This document shows positions 6,028-6,641 of a DNA stretch of 6,641 nucleotides, one piece after another. Source of the DNA: CAZUHK01 sp964620345 (GTDB taxonomy: Bacteria > Planctomycetota > Phycisphaerae > Phycisphaerales > Zrk34); NCBI GenBank assembly GCA_964620345.1, contig CAZUHK010000168.1:1-6641 (forward strand), read 5' to 3'. Position 1 is the first letter of the stretch. Each line of letters starts with the position of its first letter. Under the pieces are notes generated by a model. It was not told the DNA's origin and made no database searches. It was given only the letters and a program-made list of their open reading frames with translations. The position numbers and the translations under genes are program-made.

Positions 6028-6258
6028 ATGGCCCCCAACGACATCCGCAAGCTGATCGACCAGGAGCCGTTTCAGCCGTTCCGCATTCACCTGGCGGATG
6101 GCAAGACGATCGACGTGCGAGATCCATCGTTCATCTTCGTCACCAAGTTTGCGATCATGGTCGGCGAGGACTTTGATGACGATGGCTGGCCGACGTCCGG
6201 GCGTTATGTGAACATTCGCGCGATCACCCAGATCGAAACGTTGTCGACCGCGGCGTAA
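6028..6258 (+). CDS. Small conserved hypothetical protein (76 aa), planctomycete-type
   Basis: A short soluble protein with no signal peptide or membrane helix. It opens with a helix-like segment (MAPNDIRKLIDQ), then EPFQPFRIHLADGKTIDVRDPSFIFV (13-38), a beta-strand pattern around a DGK turn. An acidic DFDDDGWP (48-55) follows, then a final strand-like YVNIRAITQIETL (60-72). I recognise the layout 'xPFxPFxIHLxDGxxxxVxxPxxxxV ... I..I..L' from uncharacterised 70-100 residue proteins common in planctomycetes and some cyanobacteria; they have no known function to my knowledge. A perfect extended -10 promoter and a good ribosome binding site precede it, and mnmG starts nine bases after its stop, so the two are likely co-transcribed. 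A small all-beta fold (SH3- or Sm-like) is possible but is a guess. Confidence 0.8.
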   Translation: MAPNDIRKLIDQEPFQPFRIHLADGKTIDVRDPSFIFVTKFAIMVGEDFDDDGWPTSGRYVNIRAITQIETLSTAA

Positions 6259-6267
6259 ACTGGCCGA

Positions 6268-6641
6268 ATGGACCGGCTGACCTTCGACATCCTGGTGATC
6301 GGCGGGGGCCACGCGGGCGCCGAGGCGGCGTGGGCCGCGACCAATGCGCTGCGCGATGCGTTCGAGGCGACCGGCGGCGCCCGCGGGCGCGTCGGGCTGG
6401 TCACGATGAGCGCGGCGAAGATCGGCGCGATGTCGTGCAACCCCGCGATCGGCGGGCTGGCCAAGGGGCAGATGGTCCGCGAGATCGACGCCCTGGGCGG
6501 GCTGATGGGCCGGGCCATCGACGCCGCGGGCATCCAGTTCCGCGTGCTCAATCAATCCAAAGGCGCCGCGGTGCGCGGCCCGCGCGCCCAGGCCGACAAG
6601 TACGCCTACGCCCGCGAGGTCCAGCGACTGCTTTGCACGCG
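6268..6641 (+). CDS. mnmG: tRNA uridine-5-carboxymethylaminomethyl modification enzyme MnmG (GidA), 3'-truncated by window edge
   Basis: FAD-dependent partner of MnmE. Together they install the (carboxymethyl)aminomethyl group at C5 of the wobble uridine (U34) of certain tRNAs, using methylene-tetrahydrofolate, FAD/NADH and GTP; cytoplasmic. The 124 visible codons show the FAD dinucleotide-binding motif VIGGGHAGAEAA (10-21), the hallmark MSCNPAIGG (55-63), then AKGQMVREIDALGGLMGRAID (65-85) and GIQFRVLNQSKGAAVRGPRAQADK (88-111). All of these match MnmG. About 500 residues remain beyond the window, judging from the usual length near 620. Between the first helix and the next strand (about 25-42) there are roughly 11 more residues than in E. 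coli MnmG. The ATG at 6268 fits the family start, but no clear ribosome binding site precedes it; translation may be coupled to the 76-residue gene that ends nine bases earlier. Confidence 0.95.
   Translation, partial: MDRLTFDILVIGGGHAGAEAAWAATNALRDAFEATGGARGRVGLVTMSAAKIGAMSCNPAIGGLAKGQMVREIDALGGLMGRAIDAAGIQFRVLNQSKGAAVRGPRAQADKYAYAREVQRLLCT

Noticed and set aside
5911..6555. 214-codon minus-strand frame opposite the 76-aa gene and mnmG
   Set aside because: Antisense to recognisable MnmG sequence and to a gene with its own promoter and ribosome binding site.

Overview
The window looks like chromosomal DNA from a high-GC member of the Planctomycetota, most likely the Phycisphaerae. The clues are the strong G/C third-position bias, a secreted subtilase ending in a PEP-CTERM sorting tail, a short 'F-x-PF-x-I-x-L-x-DG' hypothetical protein of a kind I associate with planctomycete genomes, and a MnmG with a lengthened N-terminal loop. 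The taxonomic call is inference; no rRNA or other marker is present.

Layout: (1) 3-1730, plus strand: the 3' four-fifths of an elongation factor G gene, cut by the left edge. (2) 1763-1795: a strong, apparently bidirectional intrinsic terminator between converging genes. (3) 1836-3353, minus strand: a complete secreted subtilisin-fold protein with a PEP-CTERM anchor. (4) 3354-3692: a 339-bp divergent intergenic region with no gene, holding two facing ribosome binding sites, candidate promoters for both sides, a repeated/dyad motif and a possible structured leader. (5) 3693-5924, plus strand: a 743-residue (alpha/alpha)6-barrel protein resembling glycoside hydrolase clan GH-O (GH52/GH116) and the GtaA/DUF4965 'glutaminase' family. 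(6) 5998-6003: a perfect extended -10 promoter. (7) 6028-6258: a 76-residue hypothetical protein, followed nine bases later by (8) the 5' end of mnmG (6268 to the right edge).

The genes do not form one pathway. EF-G (ribosomal translocation) and MnmG (tRNA wobble-uridine modification) are translation housekeeping genes flanking a divergent accessory pair: an exported envelope protein and a probably cytoplasmic carbohydrate-active enzyme. The divergent pair shares one regulatory region and may be co-regulated. The 76-residue gene and mnmG look like a two-gene transcription unit.

I found no CRISPR array, mobile element, tRNA, rRNA or defence cassette. The most interesting items are the subtilase, in which the canonical catalytic His position carries a Glu as in sedolisins; the shared intergenic region with its repeat and a possible ribosome-binding-site-adjacent RNA structure; and the glycosidase-like protein, which mixes hallmarks of several families.
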